Position numbers and translations under genes: made by a program
Part shown: positions 20,724-32,834 of the stretch, piece by piece
How the letters are laid out: every line of letters begins with the position of its first letter
Position numbering within the stretch: position 1 is the first letter of the stretch
Assembly: GCF_000143535.2 (NCBI RefSeq)
Contig: NC_037320.1
Location: forward strand, 806,001-870,000
From: Botrytis cinerea B05.10
Taxonomy: Eukaryota > Ascomycota > Leotiomycetes > Helotiales > Sclerotiniaceae
DNA: 64,000 nt
Direction of reading: 5' to 3'
The notes under the pieces: model-generated
Told to the model about the DNA's origin: nothing
Databases searched by the model: none
What the model saw: only the letters and a program-made list of their open reading frames with translations

Positions 20724-23710
20724 ATGTCAGAGGTACAATCCAGACCAGCGCCTCGTGGTGGCAGAAGTTCAGCTCGTGGTGGTCGTGGAGGTTTTACATC
20801 AAGAGCTGGTGGTCGCGGCGGAGCAAGAGGTCATGCAACCAGCGAGAACACATCTACTACTGCATCAATTGAGCAAAATAATAGCGAAGTTGTTCAATTA
20901 AAGAAGAAACATGGCAGTAAAGTGAGCACTATCCAAGAATTGTTTCCAGGCTGGACAGACGAGGATGTCGTTATGGCCCTCGAAGAAACCGATGGAGATC
21001 TAGAAAGTACCGTAGAGCGCATTTCGGAAGGTAAGAATTTCATTCAACTTTTAACAGCCTTTATCAAGCTTGTTGTATTTTTCAAGTACGTTTGCTAACC
21101 TCTCACCATCAAAGGCACCATTTCACAATGGGGAGAAGTTTCAAATAAGAAAGACCGATCTAAGTCCAAAGCTCACGATTCAACTTCATCTGCCCCTCTT
21201 AATGAGTCAACCAACACTGGAAGAGTGTCCCGAGGTGGTCGAGGTGGATTCGACGGTACTAGAGGACGCGGTCGCGGTAACGATAGAGGCAGAGGTGGCA
21301 GAACTCGTGGAGCTCCAGTTGCGCATACAAATGGTACACGTAACGAAACTGCAGAAGTATCTGTTCCTACAACTGAATCCAACGCTTGGGATACGGCTGC
21401 CACTACTGAAAACACCACTAAAGATACCCCTGCCGATGCGGAATCTTCCAAACCTGCTGAGGCTGATAACACTTGGGGTGCTACAGCAACCAACGCTGCT
21501 TCTACAACTGCTGCCGCCGCTACAACTGCCGCTTCAACTATTATTCCTGATGGTGTCAAAAAGAGTTGGGCAAGTATGTTTGCACCAGCACCTAAGCCGA
21601 AGAAGGCTCCAGAACCTGTGGAAAAGCCTGTAGAGCTCCCCAAGCCAGAGGAACCTGTGGAAGCTCCAGCCGTTTCAGAGCCAGAACCTCCTGTTCCCGA
21701 ACCAGAAACCGTCGAAATCCCAGAACCTATTGCACCTGTCGAGTCACCTGCTGAGCCCGAAGTTAATGTTAATCTTACCCCATCGAAGGACGAATTGACG
21801 GAAACGAATCTCGAACAAGTTCCAGATGAGTCGGTTCCACCCCCAAGTGCGACAGCCGCAAGCACTGCTGCAAGCTCCTGGGACCCAAGAAATGCTCCTG
21901 GAAATGCTACTGGAAACTCTACACCTTATTCAGCATTGCCATCTCAAACTACAGCTGCTTCCCGTGCTCCAACTAGTGGTTTCCAAGCTTCTGCATTAAA
22001 GGCTACCGGATCATCAGGCCGTACACCAAGCTTTCAACGCCGCGTGCTCGACCAGGAAGAAGCTGTTCGCATGCCAGGAAATCGTGAGGTGGACAGAGCT
22101 GCTGTACAGTTCGGCGCATTCAACCTTACAGGCGAAGATGATGTTGATGGTGATCGTGAAGAGCCAGAGACTAGAGCCCAGCCACCTCAGCATTCCCCAG
22201 TAGCACCAAGAGCTACTTTGCCTCCCGCCCCTCAACAAGCTGCCCCAGTTTCTGAAACCTTGCCAACCCCAAAGCAAGCTCCAGGACTGCCTGCTGCTAC
22301 TCATCCCACAGCCGCCCCTGGCCTCCCTTCCCCACAAACTCATCCTTCTTCTCAAAGTAAGTTTCGCGCTCTACATATTCACCTAGCAGCTATTAATTTT
22401 TCTACTTCACAGGTGCTCCTCAACAGGGATCTCAAGCTGGCTCTCAATTGGGTCAATATGGCCGATATGGACAACCAGGATCTCAAGAGCAGTCTTCATT
22501 GCCACAGAAGCCATACGATGCATTCAGTCAACAAGCACCAAGCTCGCAAAGCCCATTTGAAGGTTACCCAAGTCAATCTCAATCCCAGGCACAGCAACAA
22601 TCCGGTGCATTCTCTTCTGCACCCAACGATTACTCTTCTTACTACACCTCTGATCCACAAAGACAAAACTATAACAGTTACTATCAGCAACAATACAACT
22701 TGCAACAAGGTGGCCAAGGTCAACAAGATGCTTCATCATCTCAAAGATCTTATGGTGGATACAATGGACCCCAAACTGAAACTTCTGGTCAACAATCCCA
22801 ATCCCGCTATGCAACTGCAGGAGCAGGAGAAGGTCAGAACAGTGGTCACACTACTCCTAACCCGGTAGCTCAAAGCCAACAACAAACTGGTGCTGCTGCT
22901 CAAACAACTCAACCTCAACCTAGCCATTCACAACAACCCCAGGGAGCCTATCCATATGGTCATCCTTACTATCAAACCCCATACTACAATGCTTATATGA
23001 GTCAGTTCCAACAAGCCGGAGGATACGGTGGTTACGGTGGTTCTCCATATGGCGGTGGAAAGGGAGGCATTCATGGCCAACCATACCAAGGTTACATGTC
23101 CCCTGGTGCACCATATGACCACACTTCTACTCCTGCTGCTGGAGGATTTGCTGGATCTTCTCTCCATGGTCGCGATTCCGCAGTCGGAGGAGGTTTGGGC
23201 GAGTATGGTCGAGCTGGATCATCTCAATCGTCCCAGACCCCTCAAGCATTAGGTGGAAGTGGTGGATTTGGTGCCGGTTCCCATGATGCATTTAGCCGTG
23301 GTGCTTATCCTTCAGGACAACACTACAATGCAACTCAAGGTAGCCAACCAGGAGCTAGTGATGACTTGAAACCATTTGGTGAATCGAAGACAACCAATGG
23401 TCCAAGCCCATCTTTGTCCCAAGCTGGACGTCCTGGTTCTGCCACTAATGCCACCCCTGGATCAGTCTTGCCACCACCTCAATCTCAACAAGGTGGATAT
23501 GGCGGATACCCAAGTCATCTTCAAGGACATGGACTCCATGGTAGCCAAGCTGGTAGCCAATATGGTGGTCTTGGAGGTGTTGGAAGTCACCAGGCTGCTG
23601 GCCAAGGCCACCAGAGTAGTGGATATGGAGGCTACCAAGGTTATGGGGGTTACCAGGGTTTCGGTAACAACCAACAACGTGGTGGATGGGGTGGCAACTA
23701 TGGACATTAA
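20724..23710 (+). CDS. DEF1: RNA polymerase II degradation factor DEF1 homologue
   Basis: There are three exons, 20724-21030, 21115-22356 and 22413-23710. The introns are 84 bp (GTAAGA...CAAAG, branch GCTAACC) and 56 bp (GTAAGT...CACAG), both phase 1, giving 948 residues. An RGG-rich N-terminus is followed by a CUE-type ubiquitin-binding domain at about 66-103 (IQELFPGWTDEDVVMALEE) and by ISQWGEV. The middle is Pro/Glu/Ala-rich, and the C-terminal 430 residues are Gln/Gly/Tyr/Ser-rich low complexity. In yeast, Def1 promotes ubiquitylation and removal of stalled RNA polymerase II and also acts at telomeres. Order and composition agree with that family. The prion-like C-terminus is where homologues differ most. 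Confidence 0.9.
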
Positions 23711-26700
23711 TTTATTTGGCCAAAAATAGCTTGCACATCCTTTGGTACCTGTTGTTGATCTTTCTTGCGGGGAAGCATTCGATCTTCATACTAAAAATTA
23801 ACTGTGTTACTATGACCAAAAATTCATTTTCCTGCTTTTACTATTTTCTTTATTTTCACTGTCTAACGACTTGATGCACAAGCAACAAATCTGGATTGCA
23901 CATTCAACAAATCTGGATTTATATCAACATTATGGCTGGCTGGCTGGATTTGTTTTCACTCTTCTAAAAGGCACACAAATTCATTGTTTTCAAATAGTTA
24001 TCTTCACGACTCAAATGATGGTTGGGGGTGGGATGGAATGGAATGGGTTGATAAGGATGCATTGCATGATTGTATGAGACTGGAGGGATGCATGAATTGA
24101 TTTTGAGAGACATGAGAGTGGATACTGAATCCATCGGAGAGAGTAGTCAAATAACTAGATGATGGATAGTCATGAACATATCAATTCGATAGTTATTTTG
24201 ACTATTTAGTTTTCTGCTTAATATGTGGAAATATTCCTTCTGCATTGTTTCATGTTATGTTTGTGAAATTCAAGTGTGATTTTTATTTGGTATTGGTAAT
24301 TGTATTATTGTATGGTGTGTATATTGATGGGAGTGAGTTTTCTAGTCTCCTTCCACATCTTTGTATATTTATATTCTCTCAAGTCTGTCTTTATCGGTTC
24401 TTGTCATAAATATGGGACATGACGTATACTCGGTTATTTATCTACTTTGCCAGTAGCAAAGTAGGTAGATGTATAGTTTCAAGTTTTTGAGATACAGAAT
24501 TCTTTCTTTAAATTAAGAGAACTATAAAAATGGGGAGATTTGTTTATACGTATGTTATTTTATCCATGTTTTTACTTCGTCGTATCCTTTCTCTTTGTCT
24601 TCTCGTTCTTTTCTTGCTTTCTTACTTTCTCTGCTGTCTTCAGTGGCACCTAGGGTTGCGAATTGAGAATTGAGAATTGAGAATTGAGCGTCGAGTCAAG
24701 TTGTACTATTATATCAATTCATATCTATCGATCCATTCGATTCTCTTATGTTAGTCATCCGTTCGGGTTGTTGGACGAGGGAATGTATATATATTGCTGT
24801 TTCTATATAAGAGCACATATCGATGAATAAATAAATCAAGATTTTTGTTCATACTTGTTTGTATTAGGTAATTTGACTATAACTGTGCTTTATTGATAGA
24901 ATCTTGTAAGCATGTGATTATATGATTTAAGGGTGAGGGTTAGGGTTAGGGTTAGGTTGTCGTTTGGTCTGATTTGGTTATTTTTATTTTTTATTTTTGT
25001 TTTTGTTTTTGCTATATAGAATGGGGGATGGGGGGTTAAGATGTGTATATTTAGGGCTAGGGTAGTCTTTGTACTTTTGAGGTGCTCTGGGTTTCTGGAT
25101 TTCCAGTAGTGGCTTGGAAAGAATTCTGGGGTTGTTTACTTATTTATATACTTATTTTTCTGCGATTGATTGATTATGAATAAACATTCTGTTTTAGACT
25201 TGTCATTTGACTCTGTTCTTGGATCGTGGGGGTAGGGTGTCTTTGTTGGTTGGTAAGTTTAGGGTGTTAGATTTATTTCTGTTTGCGTTGCGCTGTTTGG
25301 GGAGGGCTGGGTGTGTTGGTCTTAGTTTGATTGTGATTTTTCAAGTGTTGGGGATCTGTATGGTGGAGACTGAGGTGGGGATTTGAGGTCAAGTTTGTTT
25401 AATTTTCTTTGGAGTTGAATGAAGGGGAGGGGAGGTGAATGTACTATATGGTTTTGACTTGGCGTGAGATTGCTTGGGGATGGTGGAGGAGATAAATCAA
25501 AGTTTTCTGGGGTGGGAGTGCGGACTAGACTCTGGAGGGATGTTGTGGTTGTGTAAGAGGAGGGAAATATAGGTGATGAGAGAGATGGAACAGAAGAGGA
25601 GAATGGGTAAAGGGCTTGTGGTCAGGAGAATTGTTGTGTTTGTGTGGATTTGGATTGTATTTGAGTCTTTTGAGAGGTTGAGAGAGTTTGGTACGCTTTG
25701 TGTCGATTAACATCGTAGCTTGTGAGGAGATAAGTAGCGAAGAACCAGCTGTGAGAATGCTAAGGTTTTGGGTTATGGTCTTAATCGTTACATCGTCTGG
25801 AAAAATGATCACTCAGGTATAGCAGAAATGGGATATCTATTGCTCGTAGTCGAGGATTTTGTGTTTACATCTGGTATTGTAGTACTTGTTTAATTTATGC
25901 TTGTTCCTTGCGCCCATAAGACCTCTGGATCGATGCTTCGGCGATGTTGCCTTGTCTGTAGAATATACTGATGTATACAAAAGAGTTGGTGGCGATTTCG
26001 GTGGTATTGAGCAGTTTATTTTATCGGCGTTGAGGCGTCAATTCTAAGAATTAAAATTTGTTATCCTGCTGAGCTATATCGTGTTCAATTTCGCTGATAT
26101 AGAAAAACATATAGGCATTGTAGTGATTGTGGTGGTTGGTGTATTGAATTGTCTTGAGCATTGGTATACATAACTCGGTTGATATCGAACTAAAATCGAG
26201 ACAACGATAAATAAAAAATCGAGTTTTAAACCTGCTTTTGATTTGAAAATATGTAGCATGAACTTTAGAGAGCCTAATGTATTGAAACTCCTGCAGTGCC
26301 CAAATAAGGAGAGGAGGGAGCCAGGCTGTTCGTAATGCATCTTTCGAACTCATTTTGGAATTCTGAGGGGCTAATCTTAAGTTGTGCCAATTGGAAGAGG
26401 AAGAGGAAGAGGCGCCCGATTTGGAAGTTTCTGGCCTCCGATTGGCTAATGACAGAAGTCAGTTCTCGGGTTGTTGGCAGTTATATCAGTCGCATTACAG
26501 TCACATTACGGGATTATGCTATTCACAACATGACGGTTACTATTATTATGAAACAGAGAAATACATCATACATGAAAATGTCCCATGAAAACAGCTCTAA
26601 GAGCCCTCTGGTGTATCTAGTGTATATATAATATAATGCGGGTTCAAATGAATCAAATCAATAACGGTTTATATATTTGGAGAAACTGTGTAGAACAACT

Positions 26701-27154
26701 CGAGCTAACGCCATATAAAATTAAGCATAAACTTTACAGAAAAGTGATTTTCATGTTAGCGGTCTTATATAGCTTAGCACTGGGAGGAGATGTCAATTTG
26801 TTCAAACAATCAATCAAAAACATCCAAATTGACAATCAGGGTGGAGACGTGTGGTGGAGCTTGCTGTCAAGCTACGGTAACTGGGCTAATAGTCAGCAGA
26901 TCATACGTAGCCCCTCCCCCTGTGACTTTGACTCTCATTTGGACTGTTATCATTGGAAAACTGCGTGGAATCAATCGGCAAGGTTGATCATTGGCCAAGG
27001 AGTCTTTCAGCCCCCTCCGGATAATCAAAGGGTTATTTTGGCCACCAAACCAAGCCCCACAGAAACAACAACATGGAAAATAACCAAAAAAGTTCTATCA
27101 TACTTTCCATATAACTTACGAATATATACATACTGCATACTTGTCTATAGAGAG
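23711..27154. other. 3.4-kb intergenic region entering the accessory island
   Basis: It contains the 3' side of DEF1, a (GAATTGA)4 repeat at 24660-24688, a TTAGGG-like tract (24931-24956), then G/T-rich sequence to about 25500. Frames at 26051-26353 (-) and 26335-26631 (+) are not convincing. The last 520 bp are open in the frame of the next gene but do not look coding. Confidence 0.6.
24931..24956 (+). repeat. interstitial telomere-like (TTAGGG)n tract
   Basis: It reads GGGTGAGGG followed by three TTAGG(G) units. TTAGGG is the usual telomere repeat of filamentous ascomycetes. The tract is too short to be a chromosome end. Confidence 0.9.
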
Positions 27155-30100
27155 ATGGCTAGCCCATCTTCAACCCCCGCGATGCGGCAGCGCACAGTGG
27201 CCGAACATCGATGGCACAAAGCGTGGGAATCACTCAAGAAGGAAGATGCAAATGAGATCAAATTAGACCCCACTCGAACGGATTATTTGGACATTCTTCA
27301 AGACATTCACAATCTTGCTACCAAGAAAAAAGAAGTATGCATACAAAAAGCATGTAAATACAAAAAGAATAATGGCACAACGATGATTATCCGAGATCTC
27401 TTCGAAAAGATACTTATTTGGGTGAATAAAGTAAAGGATATCGGAGATATAATCGTTAGTTACGATCCTGGCCATGCAGCTCTCCCTTGGGCAGCGGTGC
27501 GATTGCTTCTTACGATTGCAGTTGAAGATAGTCATTCGTTTGGGGTTTTAATTGAAGGACTGGAACAAATCTCAAAGCTGATCGCTCAGTGTAAGGTGCT
27601 CGAAGATCTGTACTCACAATCTGCTGGTGACGATACAGGCTTTGATGAAGCCTTGCTGGAACTTTATGTGGCAATTTTGACGTTTGAATCGCATGCGATT
27701 CAAATATATCGAAAAAGCACGCCAAGTCGATTAATATCAGCAATTAAATTGCCTTCAAATAAATTACAAGATGGTTTGGAAATAGTATGGGTCAAATATC
27801 AACGAGTTACAGATTGTACCAAATTGATTGACGCTCAACATATCCGTCAATTCGAGAATATCATTCGAAAATTTGAACAGCCAATCGTGCGAAGCGCAAC
27901 AATTTTGCAGGACTACCAAGATTCTCTACAGCTCCAAGAGCGCGAGACTTTATTGAGATGGCTCTCAACAATACCGTACCGAAAGCATCACAAATTGAAG
28001 CGAAGTGAGCGCCTTGAAGGCTCCTGCGAATGGCTTCTAAACTCGACAGACTATATTCAGTGGAAGCATTCAAGTGCATCGTCTTTGCTGTGGCTCAATG
28101 GAATGGCCGGTTGTGGGAAAAGCGTCTTGACGTAGGTAACACCAATTGATATATCAACACAATCAGAGTTTTGACAGCATTTGCAGGTCCGCTGTGATCG
28201 AAAGTCTTTGTCAGGAGGCTTCTAGCATGGGAACTGCGGCTCCGGTTGCATATTTCTATTGTTCTCGTAACACTGCAGAGCCTGAAAGAGCCAACCCCGA
28301 AGAAGTTCTACGGAGTATTTTAGAGCAAGTGTCATCAAATACCGCTAACCTTCCAATCAGAAAGCCTGTTGTTGAGGTCTACAAGAATTTGAAAAAAGAT
28401 AACCGAGGACTCCCTCCTCAGGAGCGCTTGAGCTTAGATGAGACTACCGAAGTGCTTCTTGAAATACTTCAAGTAGATCCTTTCTATGTGGTGATCGATG
28501 CACTGGATGAATGCAATCCTAATGAGAGATTCAACCTTATTGAATCCTTGAAAACTATCATTGATGAATCTGCCAATGTTGTAAAAGTTTTCATTTCGAG
28601 CAGGAGAGACTATGACATAGTCAGTCAACTTGAAGAGTCACCATGCATCTCGATTCAACCTAGCCATATTTCCAAAGATATCGAGGATTACGTCAAGAAG
28701 GAAGTTTCCGAAGCAATTGAGAAGAAAAAAATCGTCAAAGGAAAACTCATGCCTAAAGAAAAGAAGGAAATAGAGCAAAAAATAACTCAAGTTCTTATTG
28801 AAGGATCTCAGGGAATGTAGGTTTCTCCGCCTTTATTGAAAAATATCTTGTTTACTGATATGATATAACTTTAAAAAGGTTTCGATGGGTAAGCTTGCAA
28901 ATACAGCAATTGTGTAGGCAGGTTAAGGTCAAAAGAGACATTGATAGTGTTCTCAGAAAGCTCCCAAAATCACTTGAGGAATCTTATCATCTTGTCTATC
29001 AAGATATTATGAATTCGGAAGAGCCAAGTCAGAAAGTCGCCATCAGGACATTACAGGTGTTGTTAAGCACGAGGCGAAAACTCAGTCAGGAAGAGATGAT
29101 CGCTGCAGTCATTGTTGACATCGACACAAACGAAATCCTGGCCTCTACAGTTGAAGAGTTACTAGATGTTTGCTGCAACCTTATAATCTTTGATGAAGGA
29201 GAAGGGATTCTACGCTTTGCACATCTTTCGGTTCGAGAATTTCTGGAAAAATGTGCCCCAAGAGATTGTTTCAGCATTCAATCCACAGAATTATTCATGA
29301 TGAATCGATGTCTCTACGTCTTCTTATACGGATCTCGCCATACCATCATTTTCGGAGAGCAAGCAGACAAGATTACTCGACAGAACATGGAATTTACATC
29401 ATATGCATATGTCAACTGGCCAGAGCATTGCCAATTAGCGCAGCGCGATGAGGTGACTAGCGAATTTTTGAAGGAGTTTATTGGGAACGATTTGGATGAA
29501 GGCTATAGTGCATCATATATGCAGTGGCTCAAAGCCACTGAAGAGCATAGAATGAGAGAGAGATATTTTCAGATCAAATGGTACAATTTTGATAAGAAAA
29601 CCCCTCCATCTATCCTGAGCATATCCTGTATATACGGATTGATGCCAATTATCATGACTTTGTTGCCATACAAACGTGTCGTTTGGAATGAGCCTATTTC
29701 ACAAGTTGGTTTTCCTTTTGACTACAGTTCCACCACAACTTACCCATTGGTATGTGCAGCTGAGAGGGGATTCGACATGATTGTCAGGCAATTCCTTAGT
29801 AGAGACAATGGTCACTATGCAGAAGGCAGCTCCAGACACGAGATATTAATGAAGAGTATTGAGAGAGCTATCTTTGCCTCCCGTACCAATGTCGTAAAGA
29901 CTCTGCTTGACTGTGGTATGATAAATGTCAACGATCCCACAACGCTGGAATCTCGAAAAGAATTGCGTTGTGCCTGTCTCCTTCGTATAGCTGTTCGGTA
30001 CGATCTCGAAGAAATGGTCAAGCTTTTACTGAATTACGGAGCTTCTCGGAAGCGCGAGAAATGGACACCGCATCCCTCCTATAGAAACAGAGGAGAGTTT

Positions 30101-30736
30101 GATATCCTTGGAGGCGCACGCATCCTAGATGATCAGAATTATTCACTTTTAGAAATTGCTGTATCAAGATGCAATATCACCATTGTAGATGCTCTATGTT
30201 CCTATGGCTCAGATATTATGGCGAGAACTCCTTCGGGGGTTACCCTTATACATCGTCTTGTTATGGGCCACCCCGAAAACCGAAACACTGGGGTTCCGCG
30301 GCCCTCTACAGAAAAATTTAACAGTACTCTTGAACATCTAATCGGAAAGGGCCTGGATGTAGCGGCGACCGACAATTATCGCTGGACAGCGTTGCATTTT
30401 ATTACGGTGTATCAGTATGATGCGGCCGATCTGCTATTATTATTCATCAATGCTGGTACGCCTATTAATGCACAGAATATGAAAGGAGATACTGCCTTGA
30501 GTCTTGCAGCTGAGTTTGCGTTCGAAATGGATGCGAACGAGTGTGTAAAAATTCTTTTATCACAAGGTGCAGATCCTTCCATTGTGAATAAAAATGGCCT
30601 TACTGCATTAGATCAAGCTTGGAAAGCGCACGAAAAACAAGAATTGGAGCATTTGATATTCAATATCGAACTTCTGAATATGGCATTACAAGATCAAATC
30701 ATGGAAGATATTTGGAGGTTATTTGCCGATGCTTAG
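27155..30736 (+). CDS. NACHT-ankyrin STAND protein (fungal NLR-like receptor)
   Basis: Exons are 27155-28131, 28187-28816 and 28879-30736, giving 1154 residues. The introns (55 and 62 bp) start GTAGGT and keep frame exactly. The start (MASPSSTPAMRQ) was preferred over an ATG 173 codons upstream because the extension looks non-coding. The N-terminal 300 residues resemble the helical domain common in fungal NACHT proteins (YDPGHAALPWAAVRLLL). The NTPase has a P-loop (GMAGCGKSVLT, 316-326) and Walker B (FYVVIDALDEC, about 426-435). A winged-helix-like segment follows (RFAHLSVREFL). Ankyrin-type repeats fill the C-terminus (TALHFITVYQYDAADLLLLF, GDTALSLAAE, NGLTALDQA). Such proteins act in vegetative incompatibility and probably innate immunity. 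All catalytic motifs are intact. Confidence 0.92.
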
Positions 30737-31592
30737 ATACCCATTAAGCGGTGAGTTATTCACCCATGGTTTCAGATTGAAATGGTCCAAGCCGGCATCG
30801 AATACCGAAGGGACTCCCACTATCCAAGAAATAATCATATGCTGAATTCTTTTTAAGTTTTAGGAAGGAATCAAATTTCAAGGTTTCCATACCCCTACCC
30901 CATGTGCAAGATGATCAAACTTCACTTTCTTAAAGAATTGAATGAATTCACCCTTTGCAAATGGTGTTTTTTATAAAAGAGACTTGGAGCCATATCATCA
31001 CTCGATGTTCGGAAATCATAACTATCAATCATTATGTATTGCCGGTTATGCTCATACTTCTGCATTGAATCAAAGAGAAAAATTGACCAGAGATAAAAGA
31101 TTAATAGCTATCCAAGACCATGAAAGAACTGATGTGTTCGGAATTCATGAAAGAACTCGCATGTGTCATTTCGAAATTTTACATACCAAGAAATTAGAGA
31201 TTTCCACATGAACTTGCGAAAATTCCAGTTATAGGAGGAATTTTCAATGGTTTATTCTTGAGATGAAGATTTGGCAAGTCAAAGAAAAGGTGTGTATGGC
31301 CGATGTCCACATTACTTGGAGCATCGACTTTGTGTTGCACTAACGACCAAGATTTTCCTTAAGATGTGCATTCATAATCACCAGATTCACTTGCGTATAA
31401 AGCTATAAGTACTTCCACCCAGATGATATGTTGTGGGAAGTTCACTGAAGTCTTAATTTATCTACCGGAACGTTGAGATAACACCAGTAATTCATTCCAA
31501 AGACATAATCATCCATAAATTATGTCTCAAGGCTCCCCAACCTTATGAATTAACTTCTCTCCACTTACCTTGCCCTCTTTCATCTCTCTCAT
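30737..31592. other. intergenic, no gene seen
   Basis: This is unique, moderately AT-rich sequence between the STAND gene and the 3' end of the reductase-like gene. A 89-codon open frame at 30942 shows no family-like features. Confidence 0.55.
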
Positions 31593-32834
31593 TCATTCTA
31601 ATATCCCCTTTAAGCCGCCATGTATTATATTTACCGGGTGATTTCTAACAAGCCCATTCTCTAACAATCTTTCCAATAGTATAAAAGCTCTTCTCTCGAG
31701 TTCAAAAATTCCAGGTGCAGCTGGCCATATTGCTCCTTCAATCCTATTCTCTTCGCCAGTAACCAAGTATCCAAGAAAGAGAATATTCCTAAAATCATCT
31801 CCAGGCATTTCAATCCCCATGAGATTTAGGTACAGATTGTTGCCGAATCTGGAACATGCATTGGCACATATTTGAGGGGTGGATTGGGTGGCTATTATAT
31901 CGAAGACGTGGTGAAGTTTGTTTTGAGTAAGTGAGATAATTTCGGCTCCGTAGTTGGAATCATGCTGGATGATATTAGAATGCTATCTTGGGTTTCAAAA
32001 TTTTCAGATATCAATTCAGTCTTCGAACAAAGCTGGGACTTGTTCAAAGAAGTCCACAAATCAAAACCTATCTCCTCTTACATAATCTAAAGCATGATCC
32101 GCGTCTAAGCTTTTTAACCGCGCAACGTTTTTCGACACGACGTAGTGATTACTTGCAGCCCAGATCTCTCATAGTATCCGTCAGGTATCAATGAATAGCA
32201 ATTAGGAATACAGAACTCACAACTTGGCAAATTGAACAGCTAAGGTTCCAGTTGCTGGGCTTCCTCCATAAATCAAGATGGGCAACTTGCGCTCAGAACT
32301 TGGCATGGGCAGCGGAAAAGTCAAGAGAGGTAAAGACAAATATTTGTAGAAGCCCAACACAATAGTGGTGATTTTAACACCAAACGATTGAGCTTCTTCG
32401 AAACTGAAATTCTCTAGAATGTGAAATGCAATATTGCCTTTGACTAAAATATATTTTGCGAATGTTCCATCTTCAAGCTCGATGTCATTACCTGTGTTGA
32501 TGTCAGTACTTTCTACAAGTGTTTTTTATCGTTAGAAGAAAAGCAAACCTCCATGGATCATCCCCTCAATTCTATCCCCCTTCTTGCATTCTTTCTTCAC
32601 ATCCTTCCCAATCTCAACCACGATCCCCACAAAATCACATCCCAAGAGCGTAGGCCCCTTAGTTGTTGGACTAGATTGTTCATCTACCGTTTGCCAATCT
32701 GTGGGACTTATTGCGGCGGCAATTGTTTTAACAAGAATGTAATCATCCCGAAGTTGTGGGGTTGGAATTGGCTGCAGTCTTGTTTCCCCGACAGCTGTTT
32801 TGACAATGCCGTAGTTATCTGGGACGGGCTTCAT
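31593..32834 (-). pseudogene. medium-chain dehydrogenase/enoyl-reductase-like gene with a frameshift
   Basis: Exons 32549-32834, 32221-32491, 32082-32165 and 31593-31964 read as an MDR (trans-enoyl-reductase-like) protein. The start MKPVPDNYGIVK is followed by a GroES-like segment (LLGCDFVGIVVEIGKDV), FEEAQSFGVKITT and the nucleotide-binding strand IYGGSPATGTLAVQFAK. The end is GLVRNHPVNIIHGGL. The first three introns have normal branch sites (TTCTAACG, TCTAAT). Exon 3 carries a one-base loss near 32138, between GLQVITTS and SKNVARLKSL. A weaker acceptor (CTGCAAG) would restore the frame but delete part of the Rossmann strand. Intact length would be about 337 residues, near the family norm. 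The family often works with polyketide synthases, but none is nearby. Confidence 0.8.

Noticed and set aside
21173..21865. 230-residue open frame antisense to DEF1
   Set aside because: Gly/Ser/Thr-rich shadow of the Pro/Ala/Thr-rich DEF1 middle region.
26636..27154. 173-residue N-terminal extension of the STAND protein
   Set aside because: Composition changes sharply at MASPSS, and the upstream part shows no domain-like features, so the downstream ATG is preferred.
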